In this document: positions 25,774-34,554 of the stretch, in pieces | How the letters are laid out: each line of letters starts with the position of its first letter | How positions within the stretch are numbered: the stretch's first letter is position 1 | Source of the DNA: Andreesenia sp964489735 | GTDB taxonomy: Bacteria > Bacillota > Clostridia > Tissierellales > Gottschalkiaceae | Assembly: GCA_964489735.1 (NCBI GenBank) | Contig: CAZBAL010000001.1 | Span: forward strand, 62,001-126,000 | DNA length: 64,000 bases | Direction: 5' to 3' | Program-made: the position numbers and the translations under genes | The notes under the pieces: model-generated | The model's database searches: none | What the model was told of the DNA's origin: nothing | Seen by the model: the letters and a program-made list of their open reading frames with translations, nothing else

Positions 25774-26823
25774 CTATGCTTTTTCAACTTCTTTCAACAA
25801 CTCATCAAGCAAATCTTCTTCTTTAACTCTTTTAATGATTTCACCTTTTTTGAAAATGAGACCTATTCCCTGACCTCCTGCTATTCCAATATCTGCTTCT
25901 CTAGCTTCACCTGGTCCATTCACAGCACATCCCATTATCGCAACTTTCAAAGGCTTCTTTATATGTTGCAGCTTTTCTTCTGCTTTATTGGCTAAATCTA
26001 TAAGGTCTATCTGAGTCCTTCCACAAGTCGGACATGATATTATTTCTACTCCGTCCTTCAACAGCCCTACTGTTCTAAGTATCTGTTTTCCAACCCTTAT
26101 TTCCTCTACAGGATCTCCTGTAAGTGAAACTCTGAGTGTATCACCTATTCCTTTTAAAAGCATAGCACCAATTCCAACAGCAGATTTAATAGTTCCGCTC
26201 CACACTGTTCCAGCTTCAGTTATACCAAGGTGGAGCGGGTAATCAACCATTTCAGCTATTTTTTCATAAGTTTTTACAGTCAATTCCACATCTGTAGTCT
26301 TAAGTGATATTTTAATATTTCTATAATCGAGTTCTTCTAATATCTTGATATGCTCCATCGCTGAAAAAACCAGAGAGTCTTCATTTACTCCACCAAACTG
26401 TTCTAATATATCTCTCCTTATAGAGCCTGAATTAACACCTATTCTTATTGGTAGCTCACGTTCTTTACAAGCTTCAACTACTTTTTTTACCCTTTCTCGA
26501 TCTCCAATATTCCCAGGATTAATACGCAGACCATCTACTCCGCTTTTTACCGATTCTAGAGCTAATCTGTAATCAAAATGTATATCTGCTATCATCGGAA
26601 TACTTACTTGCTTTTTTATTTCTGCTATCGATTTAGCAGCTTCCATATCTAATACCGCAAGTCTAACTATATCACATCCAGCTTCTTCTAGCAGTTTAAT
26701 CTGTGAAACAGTCTTTTCAGTATCTCTTGTATCCGTATTTGTCATTGACTGAACTGCTATAGGATTGTCTCCTCCTATCAGTACACCTCCGCAGTTTATG
26801 ACTCTGCTTTTTCTTCTATACAT
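25774..26823 (-). CDS. ispG: 4-hydroxy-3-methylbut-2-enyl diphosphate synthase (flavodoxin/ferredoxin)
   Basis: 349 aa, penultimate step of the MEP isoprenoid pathway: reductive ring opening of MEcPP to HMBPP with a [4Fe-4S] cluster. TIM barrel with VAVQSMTNTDTRD-type N-terminus, then the cluster ligands C264 and C267 (SCPTCGR), C299 (GCAVNGPGE) and E306. Bacterial short form without the plant insert. GAGGTGAG precedes the ATG at 26823. Same operon as dxr and rseP. Confidence 0.96.
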   Translation of the reverse strand: MYRRKSRVINCGGVLIGGDNPIAVQSMTNTDTRDTEKTVSQIKLLEEAGCDIVRLAVLDMEAAKSIAEIKKQVSIPMIADIHFDYRLALESVKSGVDGLRINPGNIGDRERVKKVVEACKERELPIRIGVNSGSIRRDILEQFGGVNEDSLVFSAMEHIKILEELDYRNIKISLKTTDVELTVKTYEKIAEMVDYPLHLGITEAGTVWSGTIKSAVGIGAMLLKGIGDTLRVSLTGDPVEEIRVGKQILRTVGLLKDGVEIISCPTCGRTQIDLIDLANKAEEKLQHIKKPLKVAIMGCAVNGPGEAREADIGIAGGQGIGLIFKKGEIIKRVKEEDLLDELLKEVEKA

Positions 26824-26895
26824 AATCTCACCTCAAAACTCTCTCTTTAATTATCCATTATTACCAAAGCTATAGAAATGCAAATACAGACCGTA

Positions 26896-27891
26896 TTAAC
26901 TGAACTTTAGAATGTCCTTATACGTAATGAATATTGTAAATCCAATCAATAGGGTAAAACCTATAATATGGACCAATCCCTCTTTTTGAGGATCCAGCTT
27001 TTTACCTCTAATCGCTTCTATCAGTAAAAATACAAATCTGCTTCCATCTAAAGCAGGTATCGGCAGTAAATTGAAAAAGCCCAAATTTACGCTAAGAAAA
27101 CCTGTTATTAGGATTATCTGTATCAAACCTGCTTTTGCGGCAGTGCCAATCGCATGATATACCCCAAGAGGTCCAGAAACCTCATCTGTTGAAACTCCAC
27201 CTCTTATAGCTCTTCCAATGAACTCGAACATCATCTTTATCATTTCAAACAGGAGCTTAACAGAGTTTTTAACCGAATCTATTAGGGAGAGCTTTGTAGC
27301 AGGAACTATCCCTATAATTTTTCTGCCTTCCTTTATTTCAGGTTCTGTTTGTATAGTTTTTTCCACACCATTTCTTTCCACTTTGATTACGATTTCTTTA
27401 TTGCTCGATTCTGACACAGCTTTTGTAACGCCCTGCCAATCATCTATCTTCTTACCATCTATTTCTGTTATAATGTCATTTTGGACTATACCTGCGTTTT
27501 GGGCAGGAGATCCATCAATTACTTCTCCAATCGTATTTATTGGAGTTCTTATTATCATAAAGTAAATAACGAACACCACAAACGCCAGTACAAAGTTCAT
27601 AAAAGCACCAGCTAATATTACAGCCATCCTCTTAGGGATAGACTTTGATGAAAAGCTTCCTTCAGACTCAGATTCTTCGTCTTCACCTTCCATTTTTACA
27701 TAGCCTCCTAGTGGTATAGCTCTAAGTGAATAACTTGTGTCTCCACTTTTTTTCCCGAATATCTTAGGACCCATTCCTATAGAAAACTCGTGAACCGTAA
27801 TTCCTGATAGTTTAGCTACAGCAAAATGGCCGAATTCATGAACCAGCACAACCAATCCAAAAACTATCAACGATATCAATACAGTAACCAT
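26896..27891 (-). CDS. rseP: Site-2 intramembrane zinc protease
   Basis: 331 aa. Active-site HEFGHF (H18, E19, H22) in the first membrane helix, the third zinc ligand in LLPIPALDGSRF (about 277-289), one PDZ domain between (about 115-190). Four membrane helices. RseP/RasP cleaves anti-sigma factors and signal-peptide remnants. Located between dxr and ispG as in most Firmicutes. A single PDZ is the norm in this phylum. Confidence 0.94.
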   Translation of the reverse strand: MVTVLISLIVFGLVVLVHEFGHFAVAKLSGITVHEFSIGMGPKIFGKKSGDTSYSLRAIPLGGYVKMEGEDEESESEGSFSSKSIPKRMAVILAGAFMNFVLAFVVFVIYFMIIRTPINTIGEVIDGSPAQNAGIVQNDIITEIDGKKIDDWQGVTKAVSESSNKEIVIKVERNGVEKTIQTEPEIKEGRKIIGIVPATKLSLIDSVKNSVKLLFEMIKMMFEFIGRAIRGGVSTDEVSGPLGVYHAIGTAAKAGLIQIILITGFLSVNLGFFNLLPIPALDGSRFVFLLIEAIRGKKLDPQKEGLVHIIGFTLLIGFTIFITYKDILKFS

Positions 27892-27912
27892 GTTTCACCA
27901 TCCATTCCTAGA

Positions 27913-29058
27913 TTAAAATCTGCTATATACTTCTTCCCTCGCCCATTTATCCGCCTCTAGAATCTCATCTAAACTTGGATTCAGTCTGTTCTCATGTTTA
28001 TCCATAACATCTTCAATAGTATCTGCAATATCTAAAAATTTTATCTTCTCATCAAGAAATAGAGATACTAAAACTTCATTTGCTCCATTTAAGACTGCTG
28101 GCATAGTTCCTCCTACTTTTATTGCTTCTATTGCCAACTTAATAGCTTTAAAAGTTTCCATATCCGGCTCTTCAAAAGTAAGCTTTCCAATCTCTATTAG
28201 ATCAATTTTTTCTATATTGTTTGGCTCTCTAATAGGCTCTGTTATAGCATACTGTATAGGTATCCTCATATCCGCTGCACCTAAATGAGCCATAATACTG
28301 CCATCTCTATATTGAACCATAGAATGAATAATACTCTGAGGATGTACTACAGGAACTATATCTTCAACATCGACATCGAAAAGCCATTTAGCTTCGATTA
28401 TTTCCAGACCTTTATTCATCAAAGTAGCAGAGTCGATAGTAATCTTTTTACCCATGCTCCAATTAGGATGAGCCAACGCATCTTTCACTGTAACATTTTC
28501 AAGAAATGCTCTGTCCTTTCCTCTAAAAGGTCCACCTGAAGCTGTAATCAGTATTTTATCTAAATCTTCTCTTCTTTCACCATTTAAACATTGATAAATA
28601 GCAGAATGCTCAGAGTCAACAGGTATTATTCTCACATTATTCTTTTTAGCTTCAGCCATTACTATCTCACCTGCTGTAACAAGTGTTTCTTTGTTTGCAA
28701 GGGCAATATCTTTACCAGTTTTTATAGCCTCCAAAGTCGGTATTAGACCTATCATTCCAACGACTGAAGTTACTAGGATTTCAGATTCATCCTTTGCTAT
28801 CTCAATCATACCGTCTATACCTACTAATACTTCTGCTTCTATATTTTTTGATTCTAGCTTTTCTAAAAGCTCTAACTTTTTCTCTTCATTGCCAACTGAA
28901 ACTCTAACAGGTGAAAATTCCAATATCTGCTCAAAAAGCAAATCTATATTGGAATTAGCAGACAGAGATATTATCTCATAATCTTTTGAATTTCTAACAA
29001 CATCCAGTGTCTGTGTTCCTATAGATCCAGTTGAACCTAATATACTAATCTTTTTCAA
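27913..29058 (-). CDS. dxr: 1-deoxy-D-xylulose 5-phosphate reductoisomerase
   Basis: 381 aa, NADPH-dependent first committed enzyme of the MEP pathway. Dinucleotide-binding GSTGSIGTQTLDVV (about 8-21), NKETLV, metal and substrate sites PVDSEHSAI, ASGGPF and NWSMGKKITIDSATLMNKG are intact, so a working enzyme is expected. It is preceded by a terminator (29251-29287) and an AT-rich 190-base region containing TATAAT, so it likely starts its own transcript with rseP, ispG, the glycosyltransferase, polC and the 150-aa gene. Confidence 0.96.
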   Translation of the reverse strand: MKKISILGSTGSIGTQTLDVVRNSKDYEIISLSANSNIDLLFEQILEFSPVRVSVGNEEKKLELLEKLESKNIEAEVLVGIDGMIEIAKDESEILVTSVVGMIGLIPTLEAIKTGKDIALANKETLVTAGEIVMAEAKKNNVRIIPVDSEHSAIYQCLNGERREDLDKILITASGGPFRGKDRAFLENVTVKDALAHPNWSMGKKITIDSATLMNKGLEIIEAKWLFDVDVEDIVPVVHPQSIIHSMVQYRDGSIMAHLGAADMRIPIQYAITEPIREPNNIEKIDLIEIGKLTFEEPDMETFKAIKLAIEAIKVGGTMPAVLNGANEVLVSLFLDEKIKFLDIADTIEDVMDKHENRLNPSLDEILEADKWAREEVYSRF

Positions 29059-29250
29059 ATTTTCACTCCTGACCTTAAAAGTCTATCCTTATAATTATAA
29101 CATAAAAACATGATTTAAATTCATGTCAATCTATTTACAATCTTTTATCTAACAAGTTAGCATCGGTCTTTACCAAGTTCACTGTAAATTGACATTAACT
29201 ATTAATTTATAAAGTTATCAATTTGAAATTATTAATATTTTTAAGCATAT

Positions 29251-29287
29251 AAAAAAGCCTGTAAAAGTCGAGTTCTCTTACAGGCTT
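29251..29287 (-). terminator. Terminator between cdsA and dxr
   Basis: Ten-base-pair perfect stem (AAGCCTGTAA 29255-29264 with TTACAGGCTT 29278-29287) followed on the minus strand by six T's. It ends the uppS-cdsA unit; the region up to dxr then needs its own promoter (a TATAAT is visible near 29094). Confidence 0.88.
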
Positions 29288-29343
29288 TGAATAAATTATA
29301 TATAATTACTCTATATATTGATTTAAATTAACTAATCTTTTAA

Positions 29344-30135
29344 CTATCCTCTATAGTACTTCAGCAGTTCCAATACACCCAGACAATAAGATACAAATGG
29401 AGCTGTAAATAAAATGCTGTCAAATCTATCTAGCACTCCACCATGTCCAGGCATAATATTACCATAGTCTTTAATGCCAGTTTCTCTTTTTATCTTAGAG
29501 GCAAAAATATCACCAAATACCGATACAATCGCACCAAATGCTGCAATGACTCCCATTGCAATTAAATTTTGCGGATCGAATATTTTAGCGAATATCATTG
29601 TTGAAATTACGGCTCCAGCAATACCTCCTAAGAGTCCTTCAACAGTTTTCTTTGGACTTAATACAGGAGCAAGTTTGTGCTTTCCAAAAAATCTTCCTAC
29701 AAAATATGCAAATATATCAGAAGCTGATGCTATAAGGAATACATACCAAATTTTAAAGTCATCCGCAAAAACATATAAATACGACATAAGAAATACAACG
29801 TATAATCCACCTAATAGTGATAATGCCAAGTCTTTTGTTTTAACTTCGTTATTAATAACAAACTGTATGAAAGAAAGTATGATATATATAAATAAAAGAT
29901 ATCTAAAATCTCCAACTCTTCCAGTATATGATGCTAAACCTACACCGATTGCAAGCAAATAGTTCAATAGATATGGAATCTCACCACTCTTAATATTCTC
30001 TACTGCTTTATTATACTCATATAGTCCAATAAGGGTTAGAGCGAGTACCGCTAAATTATAAACGGGTGACCCTAAGTATATGACTAAAAAAAGTATTGCT
30101 ATACCAACTATTCCTGATATTATTCTAGTCTTCAT
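29344..30135 (-). CDS. cdsA: Phosphatidate cytidylyltransferase
   Basis: 263 aa membrane enzyme that makes CDP-diacylglycerol from phosphatidic acid and CTP, the branch point to phosphatidylglycerol and cardiolipin. About eight membrane helices; the family signature near the C-terminus, from SKIKRETGIKDYG to MPGHGGVLDRFDS, is complete. One-base overlap with uppS upstream (shared A of TGA/ATG type junction). Confidence 0.95.
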   Translation of the reverse strand: MKTRIISGIVGIAILFLVIYLGSPVYNLAVLALTLIGLYEYNKAVENIKSGEIPYLLNYLLAIGVGLASYTGRVGDFRYLLFIYIILSFIQFVINNEVKTKDLALSLLGGLYVVFLMSYLYVFADDFKIWYVFLIASASDIFAYFVGRFFGKHKLAPVLSPKKTVEGLLGGIAGAVISTMIFAKIFDPQNLIAMGVIAAFGAIVSVFGDIFASKIKRETGIKDYGNIMPGHGGVLDRFDSILFTAPFVSYCLGVLELLKYYRG

Positions 30136-30854
30136 TATTTCAGACCTCCAAAACGTCTGTCTCTTTTCTGATACTGTTCTATTATTTCAAATAGCTTCTC
30201 TTCAGTGAAATCAGGCCAAGCAGTCTCAGTGAACACAAATTCACTATAGGCTAACTGATAAAGTAAAAAATTACTCAATCTATGCTCTCCACTCGTTCTT
30301 ATCATTAAGTCCGGATCAGGCTGATTCTCTGTATATAGGTAGTTTTTAAAGCTCTCTTCATCTATATCTTCTATATTCACTATACCATGCTCATAATCGT
30401 GCACAATGTCCTTCACAGCTCTGATTATTTCATCCCTTGAACCATAGTTAAGTGCAATATTAAGCACTATATTGTCATTTTCTCTGGTTCTTTCTATAGA
30501 ATTCTCTATTTCCTGTCTCACCTTTTCTGGTATTCTGTCAAGACTTCCAAGAACTCTAATTCTTACGCCTTTTTCATCTAATTCATCTATCTCTTTTTTT
30601 AAATATGTTGCCAATAGATTCATCAATATGCCCACTTCATCTTTAGGCCTCTTCCAATTTTCTGTAGAGAAAGCATAGAGTGTTAAATATTTTATATTCA
30701 GCTTATCTACAGCTTTGATAACATCTCTCACTCTTTCAACACCGGCTTTATGACCAGCCGTTCTGGGTAAAAATCTCTTCTTAGCCCATCTACCATTGCC
30801 ATCCATTATTATCGCAATATGTTTTGGAACATTATCCATATCAATATTGTGCAT
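30135..30854 (-). CDS. uppS: Undecaprenyl diphosphate synthase
   Basis: 239 aa cis-prenyltransferase that makes the C55 lipid carrier for peptidoglycan. HIAIIMDGNGRWAKKR holds the catalytic D18; later motifs ENWKRP, NYGSRDEI and DLMIRTSGEHRLSNFLLYQ are intact. The open frame runs back to 30932, but that would start inside a terminator; the ATG at 30854 has GGAGG eight bases upstream. It opens a short unit with cdsA. Confidence 0.96.
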   Translation of the reverse strand: MHNIDMDNVPKHIAIIMDGNGRWAKKRFLPRTAGHKAGVERVRDVIKAVDKLNIKYLTLYAFSTENWKRPKDEVGILMNLLATYLKKEIDELDEKGVRIRVLGSLDRIPEKVRQEIENSIERTRENDNIVLNIALNYGSRDEIIRAVKDIVHDYEHGIVNIEDIDEESFKNYLYTENQPDPDLMIRTSGEHRLSNFLLYQLAYSEFVFTETAWPDFTEEKLFEIIEQYQKRDRRFGGLK

Positions 30855-30880
30855 GATATATATCCTCCTATCATTATGGC

Positions 30881-30912
30881 AAAAAAACTCCTTATGTACA
30901 TAAGGAGTTTTT
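30881..30912. terminator. Terminator between orf62 and uppS
   Basis: A perfect 22-base palindrome (30887-30908; half-site ACTCCTTATGT) flanked by A's on the left and T's on the right, so it works in both directions. On the minus strand it ends the frr-orf62 transcript immediately after the orf62 stop. Confidence 0.88.
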
Positions 30913-30915
30913 CTG

Positions 30916-31104
30916 TTAAAAATATCCAACAATTAACTCTATCGATTGATCTAAATATCTAATTCTTAGTATTCTAGCTTCAGAAAAATCCAGATCATTG
31001 TCTTTGTTAGAGAATGTCTCAACTAAGTCTATCCGCTTTTCAGGATATTCATCTTTTAGTATTTTTAAGCCATCATCCAGCTTTAATCCTAAAATATCAG
31101 TCAA
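30916..31104 (-). CDS. 62-aa protein between frr and uppS, function unknown
   Basis: 62 aa, acidic, no cysteine. It opens with TDILGLKLDDGLKILKDEYP, reminiscent of the DGLxxL helix of PASTA-type or substrate-binding folds, and ends in beta-type sequence (ELIVGYF). Two bases after the frr stop and just before a strong terminator, so it is co-transcribed with frr. No family recognised. Its place in a core operon and clean terminator placement argue that it is real. Confidence 0.6.
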   Translation of the reverse strand: MTDILGLKLDDGLKILKDEYPEKRIDLVETFSNKDNDLDFSEARILRIRYLDQSIELIVGYF

Positions 31105-31106
31105 TA

Positions 31107-31664
31107 CTATACCTCTAAAAGCTCTTTCTCTTTTTCTTCTGTTAATTCATCAACTAGTCTAATGAATTTGTCTGTTATTTCCTGAACTTTAGTTTCTGCT
31201 GTTTTACCTTCGTCTTCTGTAAGCTCTTTGTCTTTTACAAGCTTCTTAGCTGCATCATTTGCATCTCTTCTATGGTTTCTTATAGAAACTTTTGCGTTTT
31301 CAGCCGATTTTCTAACAACTTTTGTAAGCTCAACTCTTCTTTCTTCAGTAAGCTTTGGAATATTAAGTCTGATTATTTTACCATCATTTGAAGGGTTAAG
31401 TCCTAATTCTGATGCAATAATCGCTTTTTCAATATCAGCTAGAGCACCAATATCGTATGGTTGAACTACTAAAAGTCTTGGCTCAGGAGCTGAGATATTT
31501 GCAAGCTGATTAAGTGGTGTATATGCACCATAGTACTCAACATTTACTCTATTCAATAAGCTTGGATTTGCTCTACCTGCTCTAACCGATTGAAGCTCTT
31601 CTCTATATGCTTCAACAGTTTTATTCATACTGCTTTCAGCATCTTTGTGTAATTGTAAATTCAT
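31107..31664 (-). CDS. frr: Ribosome recycling factor
   Basis: 185 aa, the usual length. Three-helix bundle with inserted beta domain: AGRANPSLLNRVNVEYYG, TPLNQLANISAPEPR and the C-terminal IRNHRRDANDAAKKL are near-consensus. With EF-G it splits post-termination ribosomes. Follows pyrH by 40 bases, as in most bacteria. Confidence 0.97.
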   Translation of the reverse strand: MNLQLHKDAESSMNKTVEAYREELQSVRAGRANPSLLNRVNVEYYGAYTPLNQLANISAPEPRLLVVQPYDIGALADIEKAIIASELGLNPSNDGKIIRLNIPKLTEERRVELTKVVRKSAENAKVSIRNHRRDANDAAKKLVKDKELTEDEGKTAETKVQEITDKFIRLVDELTEEKEKELLEV

Positions 31665-31704
31665 ATTTTAAATTCCTCCGTCATAATTATTATATTTCGT
31701 TATA

Positions 31705-32409
31705 TTAATTTACTTCTGTTCCTATTTTTTCTCCTTTTGCAACTCTCACTATATTTTCAGTATCATCCATACCAAAAACAATAAGTGGTATCTCATTATC
31801 CATACAAAGAGATGTTGCTGTCGTATCCATTACCTTAAGTCCTAGTCTTAAGATATCCATATACTTAAGTTCATCAAACTTTTTGGCATCTGGATTTACC
31901 TTCGGATCAGAATCATAGATTCCGTCCACCCCTTTTTTCGCAGCTAAAATAACATCCGCTTCTATTTCTGCTGCTCTCAATGCCGCAGTAGTATCAGTTG
32001 AAAAATAAGGATTTCCTGAACCTGTAGCCAGTATGACAACTCTTCCTTTTTCTAAATGTCTAATGGCTCTTCTTCTGATATAAGGTTCTGCAACTTGTTT
32101 CATATCTATTGAAGTTTGAACTCTAGTATCTACACCAATTTTTTCTAGAGAATCCTGCAACGCCAAAGCGTTAATAGTAGTTCCAAGCATTCCTATATAG
32201 TCAGATGTAGCTCTGTCCATGCCTTTTCCACTTCTACCTCTCCAAATATTTCCTCCACCAACAACTATAGCAACTTCTATACCAAGTCTATTAACCTCTG
32301 CTATCTTTTCAGCAATACCATCTATAGTCTCGATATCCAAACCGAATGGCATATCTCCTGCAAGAGCTTCTCCACTCAGTTTAAGTATAACCCTTTTAAA
32401 ATCAGGCAT
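31705..32409 (-). CDS. pyrH: Uridylate kinase
   Basis: 234 aa hexameric UMP kinase of the amino acid kinase fold, making UDP. RVILKLSGEALAG, the GGGNIWRG loop, and TGSGNPYFSTDT (substrate loop) are intact. Family members are activated by GTP and inhibited by UTP. It has its own promoter at 32487-32515 after the terminator that follows tsf. AGGAGTG precedes the ATG. Confidence 0.97.
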   Translation of the reverse strand: MPDFKRVILKLSGEALAGDMPFGLDIETIDGIAEKIAEVNRLGIEVAIVVGGGNIWRGRSGKGMDRATSDYIGMLGTTINALALQDSLEKIGVDTRVQTSIDMKQVAEPYIRRRAIRHLEKGRVVILATGSGNPYFSTDTTAALRAAEIEADVILAAKKGVDGIYDSDPKVNPDAKKFDELKYMDILRLGLKVMDTTATSLCMDNEIPLIVFGMDDTENIVRVAKGEKIGTEVN

Positions 32410-32438
32410 ATTTTAACACTCCTAAGTAATATGAATTT

Positions 32439-32455
32439 TTGTATCATCGATACAA
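32439..32455 (-). other. Small palindrome in the pyrH leader
   Basis: A perfect 7-base inverted repeat TTGTATC/GATACAA with a 3-base centre lies about 30 bases before the pyrH start and downstream of its -10. It could be a small hairpin or an operator; nothing ties it to a known regulator. Confidence 0.35.
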
Positions 32456-32486
32456 TAATAACCGAATTAATACTTTACTATAGAAA

Positions 32487-32515
32487 ATTATATCAAAATA
32501 CCGAGTATTATTCAA
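32487..32515 (-). promoter_or_regulatory. pyrH: pyrH promoter
   Basis: TTGAAT (32510-32515) and TATAAT (32487-32492) on the minus strand, 17-base spacer, downstream of the tsf terminator. It explains how pyrH and frr are transcribed despite that terminator. Confidence 0.7.
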
Positions 32516-32553
32516 GATATTCACTCTTAATCAAGTTCTAAAACCATTAACAT

Positions 32554-32594
32554 AAAAAACTCTCTGAACAGAAAGTCATATCTATTCAGAGAGT
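32554..32594 (-). terminator. Terminator after tsf
   Basis: Ten-base-pair perfect stem (ACTCTCTGAA 32559-32568 with TTCAGAGAGT 32585-32594) and six T's on the minus strand (32554-32559). Confidence 0.9.
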
Positions 32595-32613
32595 TTCAAT
32601 ATTTTCTATTTAA

Positions 32614-33525
32614 TTAGTTACCCATTTGTTTTGCAACTTCTTCTGCAAAATCTTCTTCTTTTTTCTCTATTCCTTCTCCAACTTTGAATCTGCTAACTTC
32701 AGCAAGTTTGATATCTGATCCAACTTCTTTAGATACTGACTCAATTAGTTTAGAAATAGTTACCTTAGAATCTTTAACAAATTCTTGGTTTAATAGAACA
32801 ACTTCTTTAAGTTGCTTGTTCAGCTGTCCTTTAATGATTCCTTCAATTCTATCTGCAGGTTTTCCTTCATTTTCTGCTTTAGCTCTTAATATTTCTAATT
32901 CTTTTTCTTTGTAGTCCTCATCAACTTCGTCAGCATTGATATACTGGTATCCCATAGCTGCTGCTTGCATTGCAAGATCTTTTGCAAGTTCAAGAACTTT
33001 TTCATCTTTAGAGTCTGTTTCAAGCTTTACAATAACGCCGATGCTTCCATTTCCATGAAGATAACCTTCTACAACACCATTATCAACAGACATAGAAGAT
33101 GCTCTTCTTACAGTCATGTTCTCACCTATTTTTGATATTAGGTTGTTTAATACATCTTGTACTGTGCTTCCATCAAGTTCAGCTTCAAGAAGTTTATCTG
33201 CATCATTTATACTTTGCTCTTCAGCTATTTCAGTTACATTGTTAACAAAAGCTTTGAAATCTTCGTTTTTGCTAACAAAGTCAGTTTCTGAGTTAACCTC
33301 AACGATTGCTGCCTTTGTATTATCAGAAGAAACTACCATTCCTACAAGACCTTCAGCTGCAACTCTATCAGCTTTTTTAGCTACTTGTGATAGTCCCTTT
33401 TCTCTTAATATCTGTACAGCTTTTTCCATATCACCATTAGCTTCTGTTAAAGCTTTTTTACAGTCCATCATTCCTGCTGATGTTTTTTCTCTTAATTCTT
33501 TTACCATTCCTGCAGTTATACTCAT
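32614..33525 (-). CDS. tsf: Elongation factor Ts
   Basis: 303 aa guanine nucleotide exchange factor for EF-Tu. N-terminal UBA-like domain with VKELREKTSAGMMDCKKAL and the TDFVSKNEDF motif that displaces Mg2+ in EF-Tu; two core subdomains follow. The open frame extends nine codons to 33552, but GGGAGGAG lies just upstream of the ATG at 33525, which gives the standard N-terminus MSITAGMVKELREKT. Confidence 0.97.
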   Translation of the reverse strand: MSITAGMVKELREKTSAGMMDCKKALTEANGDMEKAVQILREKGLSQVAKKADRVAAEGLVGMVVSSDNTKAAIVEVNSETDFVSKNEDFKAFVNNVTEIAEEQSINDADKLLEAELDGSTVQDVLNNLISKIGENMTVRRASSMSVDNGVVEGYLHGNGSIGVIVKLETDSKDEKVLELAKDLAMQAAAMGYQYINADEVDEDYKEKELEILRAKAENEGKPADRIEGIIKGQLNKQLKEVVLLNQEFVKDSKVTISKLIESVSKEVGSDIKLAEVSRFKVGEGIEKKEEDFAEEVAKQMGN

Positions 33526-33592
33526 ATTTTCTCCTCCCAGATAGTTGTACAATCATATCATTTATTTTAAAAATTGTACTGAATTTATTCAT

Positions 33593-33644
33593 AAAAAAAG
33601 TAAGAGCAGTAAGGGAATTTCTCCCCACAAACCCTTACTTCGCT
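33593..33644 (-). terminator. Partial terminator or attenuator between rpsB and tsf
   Basis: Stem AGTAAGGG (33608-33615) / CCCTTACT (33632-33639), extended by AGC/GCT, then on the minus strand CTTAC and seven T's (33593-33599). The T run is a few bases from the stem, so termination is probably partial, lowering tsf relative to rpsB. Confidence 0.6.
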
Positions 33645-33683
33645 TTGTTTACTATATTATTAGTCTAGTTTATGCTAAGCTAA

Positions 33684-34415
33684 TTACTCTTCAGTTGATT
33701 CAGCTTGTTCAGCTTCTTCTTCATCTTCTTCAACTGCAGCTGAAGCGTTAACTACAGCATTTGCAATTGTTTCAGTTAAAAGCTTAACCGCTCTTATAGC
33801 GTCATCATTTCCAGGAATTGCATAATCAACTTCGTCTGGATCACAGTTAGTGTCAACAACACCAACAACTGGAATTCCAAGTATTTTAGCTTCTCTTATA
33901 GCTATTTTTTCTTTTCTTGGGTCGATAACAAACATTACATCAGGTATTCCATTCATGTTTCTGATACCGCTTAAGAATTTCTCTAGTCTATCTTTTTCTT
34001 TTAATAGAAGAATTACTTCTTTCTTAGGAAGAACTTCGAATAGTCCATCTTCTTCCATTTTATCAAGCTCATCAAGTCTATCGATTCTCTTTTTGATAGT
34101 CTTGTAGTTAGTTAACATTCCACCTAACCATCTTTGGTTTACATAGTGCATTCCACATCTTTTAGCTTCTGCCTCTATTGATTCCTGAGCTTGTTTCTTA
34201 GTTCCTACGAATAAAACTTGTCCTCCGTTTTGAACTATGTCTTGTACGAAATCATACGCTTCACCTAGCATTACAACTGTTTGTTGTAAGTCGATGATGT
34301 AAATTCCATTTCTTTCCGTGAAGATATAAGGAGCCATTTTAGGGTTCCATCTTCTAGTTTGGTGTCCAAAATGAACACCTGATTCTAATAAGCTTTTCAT
34401 TGATACTACTGCCAT
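33684..34415 (-). CDS. rpsB: 30S ribosomal protein S2
   Basis: 243 aa. GVHFGHQTRRWNPKMAPYIF at the N-terminus, QRWLGGMLTNYKTI in the middle and an acidic C-terminal tail of alternating E/A. The ATG follows AATGGAGGTGC. A promoter at 34526-34554 and a long hairpin leader precede it. Operon partner tsf follows. Confidence 0.98.
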   Translation of the reverse strand: MAVVSMKSLLESGVHFGHQTRRWNPKMAPYIFTERNGIYIIDLQQTVVMLGEAYDFVQDIVQNGGQVLFVGTKKQAQESIEAEAKRCGMHYVNQRWLGGMLTNYKTIKKRIDRLDELDKMEEDGLFEVLPKKEVILLLKEKDRLEKFLSGIRNMNGIPDVMFVIDPRKEKIAIREAKILGIPVVGVVDTNCDPDEVDYAIPGNDDAIRAVKLLTETIANAVVNASAAVEEDEEEAEQAESTEE

Positions 34416-34444
34416 TTAAAGCACCTCCATTGTTTTTATATCCT

Positions 34445-34506
34445 CCACTCTCATCAACTTTTTCAAGTACCTAATCTATAGGCACATCTTGAAAAATCAA
34501 AGAGTG
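34445..34506 (-). promoter_or_regulatory. Structured rpsB leader RNA (candidate S2 autoregulatory site)
   Basis: In the untranslated leader the outer arms CACTCT (34445-34450) / AGAGTG (34501-34506) enclose a second stem TTTTTCAAG/CTTGAAAAA-type pairing and an apical GTGCC/GGTAC stem with a 9-base loop. The structure is about 60 bases long with internal loops and ends close to the rpsB ribosome binding site. Leaders before r-protein operons often bind their product; the link to S2 is inference. Confidence 0.5.
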
Positions 34507-34514
34507 TGTGTAGT

Positions 34515-34554
34515 CTCACTGAAATATTATAACACAGTGAGCTTTCTTATACAA
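34515..34554 (-). promoter_or_regulatory. rpsB: rpsB promoter with inverted repeat around the -10
   Basis: TTGTAT (34549-34554) and TATAAT (34526-34531) are 17 bases apart on the minus strand. A perfect 7-base inverted repeat (CTCACTG 34515-34521, CAGTGAG 34535-34541) brackets the -10 box, a position typical of an operator. Confidence 0.65.

Noticed and set aside
30855..30932. Longer uppS start at 30932
   Set aside because: It would place the first codons inside a strong terminator and has no ribosome binding site; the ATG at 30854 is clearly better.
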